Positions 1-13,684 of a stretch of DNA of 64,000 nt are shown here, in pieces. Origin of the DNA: Leptodontidium sp. MPI-SDFR-AT-0119. Lineage: Eukaryota; Ascomycota; Leotiomycetes; Helotiales; Leptodontidiaceae. Numbering within the stretch: the first letter of the stretch is position 1; each line of letters opens with the position of its first letter. Both the position numbers and the translations under genes were made by a program. Below the pieces are notes generated by a model. That model ran no database searches and had not been told where the DNA came from. It saw only the letters and a list, made by a program, of their open reading frames with translations. Location: contig JAHLEZ010000012.1 in the NCBI GenBank assembly GCA_020726505.1, positions 2,232,001 to 2,296,000 on the forward strand. Direction: 5' to 3'.

Positions 1-418
1 CTTAAGCCCAGCGGAAATATCCAGTTGCAGTCCCTTCACCTCATTCACTCCAGGCGCCGTCGAAAAGAAAAGAATGATGATGGTAATGTTACACCCCCAA
101 TCCTTCCATGATCTGTATTCCCTCTCCGAACCATGCAAAGGAAAAATAACAACGAAAGAGGAACAACACCGGTTGTTTAAGTCGTAACTTGATCTCAATC
201 CGCGAGAGATGAGCCGAGCAAATGGTACAACGAACGAAATGAGCCGGTCAGCAGCCTCAGGTAAGCTGCGAAACCCAAACTTCGTGATTGGTGAGAAAGT
301 AGCCGAATCACGTGAGATCTACGCTTGCCAAGCGCTTGGCTGAATCTGGAACGATTCTGTGGCCTGTCGGAGCTGGAGAATCTCAGCGAAGGAATCGGCG
401 ATGGCGGGATGATGCCAA
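1..418. other. 3' flank of the Rco1-like gene
   Basis: No coding signal was recognised. This is the sequence downstream of the minus-strand PHD-finger gene and probably contains its 3' untranslated region. An open frame starting near 312 on the plus strand is the antisense shadow of that gene. Confidence 0.5.
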
Positions 419-3400
419 TCAGAGTAGCATCTCCGTATCCTCCTCATCGACAGATTCAACAGTCGCAAACTTGGAATTGTCTACAACTGTCGTGACTTCT
501 GGGATAACGGATTGCTCTTCAGTGGAAGCAGGTGGAGTAGCTGGAGCGGAGTCGTCCTCATCGCTGCTGCTGTCCGCATTGTCAAGTTTCTCCTTGAGAA
601 AATTGAAGAATGCCTGGATGCCCTGCTTCTCCTTCTTGGTCAACTTGGCCGCAGTTATGTTCTCTGCAGTGCTTTGCGCAACTAGGGAGACGACAGCTGG
701 TGGAGCTTCGGCCTATTCAAAACAAGACTCGTTAGCCAATTCTGACACTAGTTACGTCATGAACATGGAGTATGAAACCTACCAGAAGGGTGTTGATCAA
801 GAGCCCCGTGTTATCCCCCAGAGCGGGGTCGTTGGAGTTCGCGACGAGAGATGCGAGGTTAAGAGCTGCTTGTTGCTCTTCCATGGTGCGCTGGGTCCAA
901 GGTTTGTTGGTACCGGGCACCGCTGGCACAGAAGGTGCTGGTGGAACTGCAGTGGTTTTCGCAACTGGTTCAGGTCTGGGTTTGGAGCTGTAAAGCGATG
1001 GAACGTATTTACCACGCATCTGCTTGACCCTAGAAAGATGTTAGGGGCGCAAAACAATCACAGAAGGGCTGCATACCTAGAGATGAAGTCGAGCTTGATA
1101 CTTATCTCTGGGAGCTTGTACACATGACCAAACTCTCTCAACTCGTAGAAGCCTTGCTCCTCCTCGTCTTCGCTGGGATCGTTCTCAATCTCAATGTGAC
1201 CATTGTTCTTGAGGCCACGAGTGACTGCTGGTTTGATGACCGATGCACCCTTGATCTTACGGAATCGATGAGCAGGGGCCAAAGTGGCAGGAAGAATAGC
1301 GAGGAGATCGTCGACATGGGCAGGGCATCGCCACTGCCGACCAGCTCCAGGTTCTTTCGCAAGGGGAACGTCGAGGCAGTCTAAGTGCCAGTAGAGGCCA
1401 CAGAAGCTACATGGAATGATCATCCGATTCGGAGCCGATGCCTCACCATTGCAGCGATGACAAAGAATAATTTTGCCCTTTGCATCCTTCTTTCGGAAGT
1501 AATCAGGTGCTTCCTCCCAGCCAGCTTTATTATTCCTGTGGGCCAGTTAGCATCATCCCACCGCATCCAAATTATCTTGGGGAGGACTTACTTCGGCTTC
1601 GGAGGAATGATTTCCTCGTATTCTCCATCCGCACCGGTCTTGACGTCCACGAAGTACTCACGAATCGGCTCGGGCAGACGGAAGGATCTTGGGTTCTTAT
1701 CTTCGAACTCCGAGATCAAAGGACCCCAAACTCCGCCCGTGTCGTCGTCAAACGGGCCATTTTGCTTGAGTTGGCACGAGTTGCAGTACCAATCATCTGG
1801 AAGAGGTTGAGAGCCTTCAATGATGGGAGGATCAACACACTTGAAGTGGAATGATCTCGTACAACCATCACAGCAGACCAGGTCACCATTACCACCGCAT
1901 GCTGAGCAGTAGTCATCGTTCTCGCCGTCCTGTATCATAGGTCAGCAATGTGACGACGCGATTTAATCTGGAATGGAAGGATGCGAAAGATCCAGAAAGG
2001 GAAACGTGTGGCGGAGCTTCATGGAGATGGACGTGCGTGGAAGTAGGTGGGGGTTTGCAAGGTTTGGCGCCGGTAAGGGCGGAATGCAGAGATTGCCAGC
2101 GGGCGTTTGCATTTTCAGGCCACCGCAGCGTCGATGAACCAAACTGTTGTTGATCCATCGAATCCAACAGCCAACAGCTCAAAATACCATCAAAGAGGCC
2201 TCAGAATGACGGCCGCCATCATCCGAGGACAGTACGGATAGGTGCACGAGTAAGAATGAGCTTACCTGTGTCATAGGGCCACCGTTACTGATTGGGCTGC
2301 GCATATCCTTAGGAATGCCGGCGGAAGTGCCCGTCTTTTTCTTCATCGGCCTGCAATTGAAATTTCGTATTAGCATAATTCTGATGTTTTATATTTCTAA
2401 CGAGGGAGGAAAGAATGGTGAAAGGGGGAGTTTGGGCCCGGTCGCATTGTGCGTCGGATTGTGCGACAGCAATCACAATAGCACCAGGCAATAAAGGAGA
2501 AAGAACGAGGACGTGACTGAATGTAAACCCCAAATATCGATGGATCCGGATGCCTCGAGTGATGATATGATGCAGCGATGTGAAAAATTGATGACTTACG
2601 ATGTTTTGACACGTAGACCCGATCCTGTCTTCTGCTTCCTCGTTGGTCGGTTGGCTGCGGTCGGCGTGCCAGCACGAGATGAAGGGAGAGAATCTCCTGG
2701 AGGGAAGGGTGGTTTGAAAGCCAGCTCGGTAGGTGAGCTTCCTTCATCGGAAGCATAACGAGAGTTCTGTCGGGTCTCGCGATTTCTGTTGAGGAGTCGC
2801 ACCTTGGGCAGCTTCTTCTGCTTTTTGTTCGGCTTGACGGCGATGGAATCACCCCCATCTGATTGATTGCCTCGCTCTTCAGCAGCAGCAGCAGCAGCCT
2901 TCACGGCCTTTACCTCATGACGCTCGTTGCTCTCAGCGGTTGGAGTCTTGCCCGTGATCTCCCGTGCCTTGCGCTTCAAACGGTTGCTGGCATCGACCTC
3001 TTCCTGCGACACTTGAAGCTGGGCCTGCTGGGCCTTGCTCGTGTTCTTGATTCTGAATGTAGGAGGATACTTCTTGGTTGATGTGGTGGAAGAATTTGAG
3101 GATGAATGAACAAGGACGGTGGGAGCCATGGATGATTTGGAGGGAGGCTCCGTGGTGGTGGTGTTGAGGGCGGGTGTGGAAGTGGATGCAGAGGAGGGTT
3201 GGTTGCTAGCGGACGAAGGACCAGCGAGCGAAGCAGCAGGAGGAGTCTGGGCAGAGGCAGAGGCAGAGGCGGCGGCAGGGTTCGTCGAAAAGGTAAATGT
3301 TCGGGGACCCGCTTTTGCTGGTTGGCTAATTGGCCGAGCATGTCTCGCTGCCTCAGCCGAGAGCGCAACAGCTTGGAAGCCCTCAGCAGAGGCGTAAGGC

Positions 3401-4929
3401 GACACAAAACGCGGTGTCTGCTGTGTTGGTCCAAACCCAAGCCCTAAGACAGGCCCGTATTTGGCTGCCAGGTGACTGGGCACTGTTGATATCGGAGCAC
3501 GCACGAGGGCTGGCGCTGGCGCTGGCGCTGGACGCAGCGGCGAGATAATTGATGTGTCCTCGATGAGATCTTCGTTGACCGAGGACAAAGAAGAAGTGCT
3601 CGAGTTGGACCGCGATCGCTTTCCGTCGCCCGGAGATGCCCTCGAGTCTCCATTTGTCTCAGCTGCCGGAGATGGCTGAGCTGCCGGAGACTGAACCCTA
3701 GAAGACCCTAGCACTGCTGGAGACTGGCTCTTCGTCGTGCCGTTCATGGATGCATTCCCATTGATAACAGTGCCATTTACGGGCTGGAAGCTGTTGCTTC
3801 GTTGCTTCTTGCTGATGTGCTCGTGATCAGGCTGGGGAGATGCAGAGACCGTCATCGAGCCACGAACGACCGATGAGGCTCTTGGTTGCGAAGAGTCCCT
3901 GACGCTGCTTGGCTGGGATGCCGGAAATGATGTGTAGGGGGTTTGATAGACAGACTGATAGGTAGACACAGGAGCATGAATGATGTTCATCGCGTTGAAG
4001 ATAGGTCGAGCCGGTGCTGGATCATCGCCGTTGAAATAATATTCCCCCGTTTTTCCTTTCTTGCCCTCCTTCTTCTTGATTCTCATAGTGCTTCGAAACT
4101 CGGTCATTTGCTCTACATCGGCCCATCCATTGTAGATGGAGTCGAAGAGTCGAACCATCCGGGGGTTTGTCCTGCCTTCGTCATAAAAGGTGCGTAGAGC
4201 GTAGGCGGTGGGCCATTTGTGGCGATCCAGAGCCTCGTTGACTGCATACTCAACCACCCTATCTGTGAAGTCCATATTGATAATTGGGAGACCATCAGGA
4301 CCAAGCGCAGGTTCCGGTGTCGCAGAATCAGAAGTATACCGAGGATATCTTGGTGGTTCTAAGGCTGCATCTGTGGCGAGGGCAGCTGTAGGAGATCGCT
4401 GTAAGGCGAAAACCGATTGCCCAGCACTCGGAGGTCCAACACTCGGTCGCGACACACTCTTCCGTGCACTGCCAGGCGACCTAGGGGTCTTTGGCAGAGC
4501 CTCGTCCTCCTCCACTTCAATTGTTTGTGCGGGTACAGATTGATGTCGTGGTGTCTCTATAGTCTCGGCGACCTCTGTCACCTCTGGCATCTCTGCAATT
4601 TCCGCTATCTGGGGTGGTTCGGGCGTCGCAACTTCTGGGGTAGAAACAGAACTGATGCTTTTCTTTGGCTTCTCCACAGTTGCCAGTGCCTTCAAAACTT
4701 TCGCACTCGGTCCAACTCCCAGCGGCATCATGTTCAGAACGACACCATGTCGCTCGTGGCCGGCTTCAGCATAGGAAGGACGAGGCGCTGCGAGACTCGG
4801 TTCGACCCAGGTGCTTCTCGGCATTGATTCCCCATCGCGTCCCTCGGTGGCAGAGTCTGCGCTTTCGATCGTGGTGGTCGGAGGGAATGGACTGGCGATC
4901 CGCGAGCGCGTGGGCCGATTTGCACTCAT
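419..4929 (-). CDS. Rco1-like double PHD-finger chromatin protein, six exons, 1250 aa
   Basis: Exons by splice signal and phase: 4929-2600, 2350-2266, 1929-1592, 1535-1077, 1029-783 and 712-419. They sum to 3753 nt, a whole number of codons. The first 800 residues are largely low-complexity (Ser/Pro/Ala/Glu), with a conserved-looking block near residues 215-320. PHD1 starts at about residue 813 (DYCSACGGNGDLVCCDGC) and ends in a WYCNSC motif. A second PHD starts near 943 (CHRCN, then CSFCGLYWHLDC and RWRCPAH-type ligands). The tail is acidic. Two PHD fingers separated by a linker is the layout of Rco1, the Rpd3S deacetylase subunit that binds H3 tails and directs deacetylation over transcribed genes. 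The role is inferred from this architecture. Nto1-type proteins are an alternative, but I see no extended PHD-zinc-knuckle-PHD. The ATG at 4929 precedes the long first exon. Confidence 0.85.
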
Positions 4930-7900
4930 GTTGTTGTCGTCGAGGCTCGACCTCCCTTCCTTTCAGGCCTTCGAGGTCGCGACCGCCCGAGCGACTGCAG
5001 CGCACGACTATCAGCTCGTTAGCTCAGGGTTCAAATGCTAGGATGGCAGCAGGAGTACTTCTCTACAGCCCGGCGGCGTGCACACGATATTTGATCGTGG
5101 TTGGGAGGCTGGAAGGTACGCGTTGTTGTGGTGGTTTTGGTCGAGCAGGTGCTGATGGAGCTGTCTCGCTAGGAATTTAGGGGCAGTTCTCGCTTAGGAT
5201 CAAAAGGTCACACCTTGCCTTGCCCGACAGAAATCCTAGGCAATCGAGATCCACGGGTGACGAGGATTCACCTGAGGATTATCGCTCTGATATGACTGAC
5301 GAGCTGTCGAGATAGTTCTCAGCGACGCACAGAAACGAGGACAGAAGATTTCAGATGTTGTGTGTCGGGAGGAGTGTCGTGATATGTTAAGGAGATGGTT
5401 GTCGGCTGGTGAAGAAATCATAAACAGCCAGAGGCAGGGGGCACTGTAGGTTAGCGTACTACATCTTGCGCCAGCCCAACGTAACCGAGAAAACGAGAGA
5501 GACGAGCCAAAGCCTGACCACGACGGACCAAGTGACCACCTACTCACTTTCTGTGGTCTTCTATCTTCTTTCCAATGTGGATATACAAGCAACGATTACT
5601 TACTGTTCCATATTCCAGATGTCTACCTGATTCCCAGCCCAAGTGGCGTTCTTCCTGCCTCACCAGAAATGTTGATTTTGCGGCCCAGGTTACCCCCTTT
5701 TCGGAATTTCGGGTGCAGGCTCCCACAGCAGAAGGAATTCATTCACTCAAGCACCACACGCCACTATGTCCGAAGCGTCGCGGCTGCATTCTTTTTCCCT
5801 GGATTATGTTTACCGATACCAGGTTGATATTTGTCTAAATATAAGTTACAAGTTGTCGAGGGATAGCTAGGTTGGTCTTGGTAGCGGGCTTTATTTATTT
5901 GGTTTTTCGTGCAATGATGTCGATGCCCTTAAAAGCACACCGCTTTGTTATGATGCGAAAGAGGGCATACAAATCAGGCCTGCAACCCCATTTCCACTCC
6001 GTATCCACACTGTCTGTCTGTCTACGGAATCACTTCTATCTTGCAGTGAACAAAAACTCAAATTTATCCTTCCATCCTTCTTCGCGAGATCTTCAAACCC
6101 AGCCCCTTTTCATCCGAGATCTGCCGAGCTGCACATCACAATAAGCAGGTGGCATGACGCATGAAGACATTCACCACCCAACAACCATCAACTATACATG
6201 CATTGCTATTCACTCATTCACTTATAGATTCACTTCCCATTTCTTCTTTCTTGTTAATTCTCTATTATGCCCCTATTTGAAGCGAAAATTCTTCAAGTTC
6301 GCCTTTGTTGTGATGAGGCCGTGATATTGGCCACATGACGCGTGAATACTTTCACAGCCCGGCATCTGATCTATAAACGAGACATGGCCACATGGAAGCA
6401 TCTAGATGCTCGGGATTATATTTCCTAGTTGCAAGATACTGAAGATTATGGTTCTGATTCAAGTTAAGTCCTTTGCACATTTTTTGGGCTCTCGTGATCT
6501 GGGCCAAATGTTGCAAGAGGGAAGTTTTTATTATTTCGGTGACCTAATACAGTTGGGTGTTAAGTAGCAAGGCAAAACACCGAGAATATTATTGAGATGA
6601 TAGTCCTTTTGTACATGGTATATCATATTCTGTCCTGCCTTGACTTGCGATCTGATTTGGAACCAAGATCCGTTCTGTGAACTTTGATCATAAGAATCAG
6701 AAACCGTAATCTCACAGCGCCAGGGCAATACGGGCGAGGGTTTGAGTAGCTTCACACCTATCATGTCATATAAACACGAAAGTGATAATAATATTTATAA
6801 TCTAAGAATCATCCCAAAGCTCTGAAATACTCGTTTCAAGACTCGGCAGGAGCCTTTGAAGTGATGCAGGAGAACCCACCCGCGGCATACTTTGAGAAAT
6901 TGGAAAGCAGCCATTCCTCCACATCCATCCTGAAATAGCAACACAAATTCGGGGCACTCGAACAAGCCCACAGTTTAAGAAATCGGTTCTAGACCTCAAG
7001 AACTCATATCCCTATGCCTCATCCCACCATCATGCAAAAGAACATCACCCCCACACCACTCCGCCCAAAAGACTGCAACCCATACTCATGATGAGTGACA
7101 TCATCCGAAAAAGCTCTTCATGAATGCAGAAAATTATCGTCCCAATATCATTAATATCCCCCAAGAATCTACCACTTTGTAAACCTAGTAGCGAGGACGA
7201 AACCGATTTACCATTCACCATCCATCGTCACTCTCTTTCCGCCATCTGGTCTCCACCCCCACACCAACAGCACACCGCATGAGATTTTTTCTTCTTCCAA
7301 ACTCTGACACAGAATATAACAAAGTACGAATTCATAACCCTGTATCATCATCAAGATAGGTAGACAGTAGATAGACCTATTTCTTGAACCTGGCTCAAAA
7401 AATCGAAAATAGGTAAACATGTCACTTCAAGACACCACCCATCTCTGCCTACCTGCGAGTTATTCTTACTTATCTCCAACCTCAAGAATATCCTCCATCG
7501 CCATCCACAACTTCTCAAACCCTCTCTCCTTTTCCCAACTCCCAAGTCTCAACATCAATGCACTCCAGCATCACGAATTCCACTCCCTTCCAAACCACCC
7601 CTCCCCCGTCACAGTAGCCAAACTCCCACACTCACTTCCTCTTAATCTCTCAATTCAAACTCCCACTGTTTTCCTATTCAGCACCAAAATCTCCTCCCCT
7701 TCAGCATAAAAGCCTATACCCACCCTACATAACAACACAACCCAAACACCAGTATCCCAACCTTATCGGCACCTTAAGCCCAGCTCAATTAAACAGCAAG
7801 TCGACAATACACCACCCAAAACGTGCCATGCCAGTGCCGAGAATCCGAGAATCTAAATTCGATTTCTATTACTACGTATATGCAGTCTTTCATCGCGAAT

Positions 7901-8499
7901 GGTTGGCATATATTCATGATTAATCCCGGGTAAGGAAATAGAATGCCACTGTACTGTACTGTACTGTACCACCATGACGAACAGTTGTCTGCTGCGGCTG
8001 CGAGGGACTTTGGAATTGAGAAAGGACTCACTGGCGTGAGCAATGAGAATGAGATCGTTTTGGGATTTCTTTTTTGGCGATTGACCTAGGGGCACAGCTC
8101 GTAGCGTCCTATGAAGCAACAGATCTCCCGAGCGCTTGAGATTGAGGGAAAGGGAACAGATCGTCAGTCGTGGCTCAACTCGAATCTCCAGAAGACCAAC
8201 GGTTGCGTCGTCTATTGCAAAGTACACACAGGAAGCAACGACGTTAAAAGTACCACATCAAAAGTCAAGCCCGAATACCAGACCTCGGAACGGACTGCGC
8301 AGGTGAACGATGTTCCATTGCTCACCTAAGGTGAGTGAGATTACCTACATCGAAAAACCGTGCTGATATCCCATGCCCATCCATCCATGCCCACGCCCAG
8401 CTCTCATTTCAGAGCCCCCATTTCCCCATCCCATCCCAAACCAGCACAGCCAAGGACATCCATCATGTCAAAATCATGCAATCATTCCCTCCCAACCAT
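4930..8499. other. Long intergenic region (3.6 kb)
   Basis: This lies between the 5' end of the Rco1-like gene and the 3' end of the EBP1-like gene, so it should hold the promoter and leader of the former. The open frames here are short, uninterpretable and lack convincing introns. Pyrimidine-rich plus-strand tracts run from about 7400 to 7780. A short CTGTA pentanucleotide run (four units) sits near 7950. No gene, tRNA or repeat element was recognised. Confidence 0.5.
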
Positions 8500-10034
8500 T
8501 TACTCCTCATCACTGCTCTCCTCGTCATCGTCAGCAGCTGCGGCGGCCTTCTTGGCTGGCTTCTTCTTCTTGTTCTTGTTCTTGGCCTTGACTTCCTTGG
8601 CTAGGGGTTGCTCGAGGATCTTGAGAACTTCTTCGTCGGTGATCTTCTTGTCGGTCTTGAACTTGGAGAGGTCTGGGGTAGGAGGGGCGGCGATTCTTTG
8701 GAGACCATTCTTGGTGATAGCTAGGTAGTGTTAGTGAGAGGAATGATAAAGAAAGTTGGCGCAAGGGAAGGAACAAGACCCTCGAATCTCAAGTGATTCG
8801 GAGAATTTCATGGTCCAGGAAACAAACATACCAATTGTAGTCAAAAGTCTACCAACAGCAGCACCATCCTTATCTCCAGCAACCTCGTACGCACGGAGAA
8901 CATTTCCACGTACACACTCTACAACACCAACCTTGGCATCCCTCTCATCCTCAAGTTGTCTCAAACTGAATGGGAAGACACCAAATCTCTTAACAACCTC
9001 GTTGAGGACCTTCTTGGAACTAGGTCTCTTCAAGGCGTATGTGAGAGTCGTACGTCTGTGGAGTGTAGTTCTGTTCTCGAAGTTCTTGATCTTTCCAGTA
9101 CCAGCACTAACACCCATCTCAACACCCCAAACATCACCAACCTCAGGAATACCCTCTCCCTTGGTTCCATCACCTGGAGAAAGAATAATCTTCTTCTTTC
9201 CCTCAATCTCGTTTCGCTCGAATTGCCAGCTGGTGGTGTGCTCAACCAAGTTGCAGTCGTAGCTCTTCACAACCTTCTCGAGAAGACTGGTAATCTTGCT
9301 CTGAGTTGGGGCCTTGACTTTCGCAGCCTTTGCCTTCTCCTCATCGGTACCAGTTGCCAGAAGTCCAGGTGGAACCATCAATCGTAATAGAAGTTCATTC
9401 GCCCAGTATGTAGCCAGTAGGAGATCAGCATCCCGACCCTCGATCTCGCCCTTGTTGTCGGCAGTTGGAATGATGATGGTGTCGCAGACAATAGTTCCAA
9501 AACCATCGATCTGTGCTCCCAACTGGATCTTGATAGCCTCGCCCTCCTTCAGTGTGACAGCAGCTTCGGCCTCATCGGATTTGAGTGGGGTGTATGGCGT
9601 GACAAAGGAAGATGGGGAGACGGTGGTTGGGTGGGAAATGCCTGGAACTTGTCAGATGTTTTCGAGTTTTGGATATCAAACGAGCTCTTACCTTTCGAGA
9701 TCTTCTTTCCACGGTAGACCTTAGCAATCTCCTCGTCCAAAAGCTTGTCGCCCTGCTCGCAGATGGTAACAATCTTCTCTCCAGCAACACAAAGAGCAGT
9801 AACAGCCTCCAAAACCTTCTGGGAGATCGTAGCAGCGCTCTTGTATTTGGTAAGGGTATCTGGGTTGTTGAGAGTGTAGTCTATACATCAGGATATCAGT
9901 AAATAGTCTTCAAGCGTCCCTGATCTCGTCGTGGTGCAGATTCCGGAGCTGATAGCGGGGTAAACACCCCTCCTTCGAAGGAAGAAGCGCGGTGCAAACT
10001 CACCGATCTCCTCGGTTTCCTTCTTGTCTGCCAT
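8500..10034 (-). CDS. EBP1/PA2G4-like (Cdb4-type) methionine-aminopeptidase-fold protein, 416 aa
   Basis: Four exons: 10034-10004, 9880-9692, 9641-8832 and 8720-8500, totalling 1251 nt. The protein begins MADKKETEEI, then a DYTLNNPDTLTKYKSAA segment, KKISKGISHPT and GAQIDGFGTIVCDT. These are hallmarks of the EBP1/PA2G4/Cdb4 family, which has the creatinase/methionine aminopeptidase fold without enzymatic function. The C-terminus is a lysine-rich run (KNKNKKKKPAKKA) followed by an acidic tail, as in PA2G4, where it aids RNA/ribosome binding. The length matches the family (about 390-420 aa). The known role is ribosome association and growth control, so it probably acts in cytoplasm and nucleolus. 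The divergent neighbour is the SNF5-family gene. Confidence 0.9.
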
Positions 10035-10599
10035 GATGACGGTATTTCAGTAAGTCGGTTTGTGTTTGTGTTTGAAGGGGGTTCGTGAATGAATGAAGGA
10101 GCGTGAGGAGAGAAGTGGTGGATTGTTTGGAAAAGGAGGGGTTAGACTGTGGGCAAGTTGGATTTAGCGAGGAGGGAGGGAGGAAGCAAGATGTCCGTAC
10201 CGCCAGTAAGGACCCTTGCGGCAGCTCAACACTGTGCTTTGACTCGCTGGGCTCGGCTCTTGCTCCTGTGGTTCTCGCTGGCTGGCTCGGCTGGCTGGGC
10301 TGGCGGGCTTTCAATCCCGCCCCGCCTTCCGTTGCCTCGAGAATTGCAGGGGGGTGTTGATCCTCTCACGTGACTAATGGCTCCTTTTCCCGAGTTGCGC
10401 CAAGGCCAGCGCAGTGCCAGTGCCAGTGCCCAGTCCAGTCCAGCCTGGCTGTTGACGCGAAAGTGAACTCTCCTGCATCCATCCATCCCATCGCGCTTCA
10501 CTCACTCAACTCCAAACTCGTGCACCTCAACCTTCAACCCTCCAGGCCGGCTCGACCAAACCTCTACAGCGTCGCATAGCTGTCGCGAATGCATTCGCC
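10035..10599. promoter_or_regulatory. Divergent promoter between EBP1-like and SNF5-family genes
   Basis: These 565 bases separate two start codons pointing away from each other, so they must contain both core promoters. A GC-rich section with repeated GGCTGG and CCAGTGCC units lies at about 10260-10450. No clear TATA box was seen, which is usual for fungal housekeeping genes. Confidence 0.6.
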
Positions 10600-12928
10600 A
10601 TGGCTCCAGATCCACAGCCATCCTCAGAACCCCAGGCTCAGGCTCCTGATGCCGTCGACGCTCCTCCAACCCCTTCTTCTCCTCTGACCCATCGGCCTCG
10701 TACAAAATCACACTTCCAGAAGATCCTCCTCGAAAGCCATATCCATCATGAACTGCTACATTCTGCCGCCATGATTGACACACAAGAACACCGGCAAAAG
10801 GCTTATAGCTTCATGAACCAGCAAGTCGAAGATTACAGAAAGGTTCGCGAGGAGTACCGACAATACTTCACCCCCAGTCGACTTTTCGGCCCTGGCTACG
10901 CTGGCTATGGAAATGGGAGGACAGATGGTCCTGCGCAGGTGGTGTACCCTCACCATAAACCAAGGCTAGGGAATAAGAAGGCTCCAAAGTTGCGACTGAA
11001 GCGCAAAGATGTGGCAACCCAGGCAGAACAGGACGAAGAACTGGTCCCTATACGGTTGGAGATCGACTGGGACAAGATCAAACTTCGCGATACCTTTACC
11101 TGGAATTACTATGATCGGATCATAAGCCCCGAGATCTTCGCAGCACAGATGGTTGAGGATTTCGGATTGGCTCCTCCTGCCCACGGCCCGGTTCTGGAGC
11201 AAGTCCAGCACCAATTGCGCGAACAACTGACAGATTTCTATCCCCAATTGTATGCCGGAGAGGAAGCGCTGGATCCAGAATTGCCATACTCGGCTTACAA
11301 GAACGAAGAGATGCGAATCCTCATCAAGCTAAATATAACCATTGGGCCGCACACATTAGAGGACAAGTTCGAATGGGAGATCAACAATCCCTTGAATTCG
11401 CCCGAGGAGTTTGCGCAAAGTTTGGCTCGAGAGTTGTCATTAGCTGGGGAATTTACGACTGCAATTGCACATTCAATACGGGAGCAGTGCCAGTTGTTCA
11501 CAAGGAGTTTGTACATTGTAGGACATCCGTTTGATGGGCGACCCTTGGAAGATGCGGATTTGATTGCTGGATTTCTACCATCTCCATTACCTTCGGTTTT
11601 CCGACCCCAGCAGCAGGCGCGAGAATATACGCCTTTCTTGTACGAATTGACGGAGGCAGACCTAGAGCGCGGAGAATTAATATATTCAAGAGAACAAAGA
11701 AGGCAAAAGCGCTCTGTAAATAGAAGAGGCGGACCGACATTACCGGATCTGAAGGACAGGCAACGTACTGTGCGAACGCTGGTGGTGTCTTCAGTCATTC
11801 CAGGATCAGCTGAGAAGGTCGAGGATAGTCGATTGTATAAAAGGGTTGGAGGTGCTGGTGGAAAAGCGAAACGCCCTGGAGCTCGAGATGGGGAGCTTTC
11901 GGAGGAATCAGAAAGTGAAGATTCCAACCCCGAATCTCCTGCGCTGGCAAATCTACAAACTGGAACCGCTAGGACGAGAAATATGCGAGGCGCTGCCACT
12001 GCTGCGCAACAGAGAATGGCCAATCTCGGAAGATCAGAAACGCCTGAAGCTGCAGTCCTTCACCATCACGAGACGAGAACCTCTGCGAGAAGATTTGGTG
12101 GTCGTGATACTCGTGAAGATAGCGAACCTCCGTCCTTGATTGTAAAGCTTAAGCCTGGACGGGAACGTATGAGGAAATTCCATCGAGAAATTACTCGGGC
12201 TTCAAGTCGCCCTGCAACTTCACAACCACCTGAACCCGCCAGCCGTACTCAAGCGGCTCCAGCGGCTCCTTCAACTCCAGCAGCGGCCCCTACAGCTGTA
12301 GTCCCACCAGGCTCGATGGGACCACCTTCGACACCTAATACCCAAAGTCAAGCCCTACAACCTTCGACAACTCCAGTTCCAGTTGGGCAAATTGGTCGAG
12401 TCGACGCACCGCCTCCTCCTCCGCCTGGGCAGCCTCCCCACGTGCCTGTAAGTAAACAGTCGTTCCATGTGTTCATTCTTCAAGTGCTTGCTATTTCGAA
12501 ATACCCTCAAGTGATTGCTATTACAAGTGACGAGAGCTCCAAGAAAGACAAATCTCCAAATCCACCCCCAGCCACATACTGACTATTTGCAGCCTCCACC
12601 TCCCACCTGGCTCACAGCAGGTCTTACTTCTCTTCTCACACCATACCCCGGTGATCGATTTGAAGGTGTAATGCGATACACGGCTGTCAACTCGGCCACC
12701 GAGATGCCTTGCCCCGCGCCTCCACCAGGCCAAACACCAGATGGAGTGAAGTGGATGTACCTCCCACGAATAAGATGTCACGACTGTCCAGGGAAACTTT
12801 ACACACCAGGTCCAGAAACAACAGTCGGGAATTTCGAGGTACACTTGAAGAATCGTCAGCATAGAGAAAGGGTGGATGCTAGAATAGCAGCAGACAGGAA
12901 CGCGAGCCGGCCATCCAGCAGTGCATGA
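10600..12928 (+). CDS. SNF5/SMARCB1/Sfh1-family chromatin remodeler subunit, 727 aa
   Basis: Two exons, 10600-12447 and 12593-12928, joined in phase 0 across a GTAAGT..TTGCAG intron. Two SNF5 repeats are visible. The first is at residues 149-212 (VPIRLEIDWDKIKLRDTFTW, then SPEIFAAQMVEDFGL). The second is at residues 239-305 (RILIKLNITIGPHTLEDKFEW, then SPEEFAQSLARELSL). The middle is rich in Ser, Arg and acidic residues, followed by a Pro/Ala-rich section. The last 111 residues contain a conserved-looking CHDCPGKLYTPGPE motif and a basic helix. Family members are core subunits of SWI/SNF or RSC nucleosome remodelers. SNF5 and Sfh1 cannot be separated by eye, so no symbol is given. A 5' leader with repeated CCAGT units precedes the ATG. 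Confidence 0.9.
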
Positions 12929-13684
12929 ACGTTTGCAGATAGATGGAACAAGGTGTATTATATCAAGAGCAGGGTACGGATCAGATGGTGTTCTGGGAGT
13001 AAGTAGGATGAGATGGGCTGCAATATGACATGTCAATCGCGAATTGCGGTTTGGCGAGCTGTACCAATACTAATGCCTTACACGAGTGGGACCCGCTTTC
13101 ATTCCTTCTACTCAATGTGTCACTCAGTGGTGACCAAATGCTTATCTTTTTGGCTGTGCATGTTGCGGCGCGCATCATTTTCTGCAAAGTTCGTTATGAT
13201 CCCCGCAAATCCACGCACCACATATCCCATTCAGCAAGTTCTCCGCCACTCAAACAAATGCGCGCCGCGGGCCATTATTCTATTGTATCCTTGCAAGCAA
13301 GCAGGACGGGAATTCCGAGGATCTAGCGCCAAGAATGGGGTACACAAACTACGGTCCCTTGATAGGAGGGCGGGGGAAACCCATGTTATTGACCCTCCCC
13401 ATCGAGATAACAATGAACTTCATACCCCTCTCTGTGCAACGCCATCCAGCCACCAGATGGCTTATCCTACATTTGGGCTGACCCGTGGCGGCCAACCTAC
13501 ATATTATCATCTTGGCAACGGCTACGTTACGGGCATACCCACGCTATCTCGACGTTGCTCTTGATAACGATGGCAAGATGTTTTTGTATATAAGGTTCTA
13601 CCCTACAGGATTTCAGGAGACGACGTTCATTGTTTGTCATTTTTGTGATTTGAGAAAGAACTGATTTGATTGTCTTTTCCCACA
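12929..13684. other. Intergenic region upstream of the Dal5-type transporter
   Basis: This 756-base gap separates two plus-strand genes. The first part should contain the SNF5-family terminator and the last part the transporter promoter. Overlapping open frames near 13013-13564 have no recognisable product and no codon pattern like the neighbours. Confidence 0.5.
13587..13594 (+). promoter_or_regulatory. TATA-like box of the Dal5-type transporter gene
   Basis: TATATAAG lies 91 bases before the chosen ATG at 13685, a plausible distance for a fungal TATA box plus short leader. This is a sequence match only. Confidence 0.4.

Noticed and set aside
312..1127. A 271-codon plus-strand frame over the 3' end of the Rco1-like gene
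   Set aside because: The minus strand here encodes phase-consistent exons with PHD motifs. The plus frame is their antisense shadow.
5000..5060. GTTCAAAT and TTAGCTCAG strings suggesting a tRNA
   Set aside because: The acceptor, D and T stems do not pair and the spacing is wrong.
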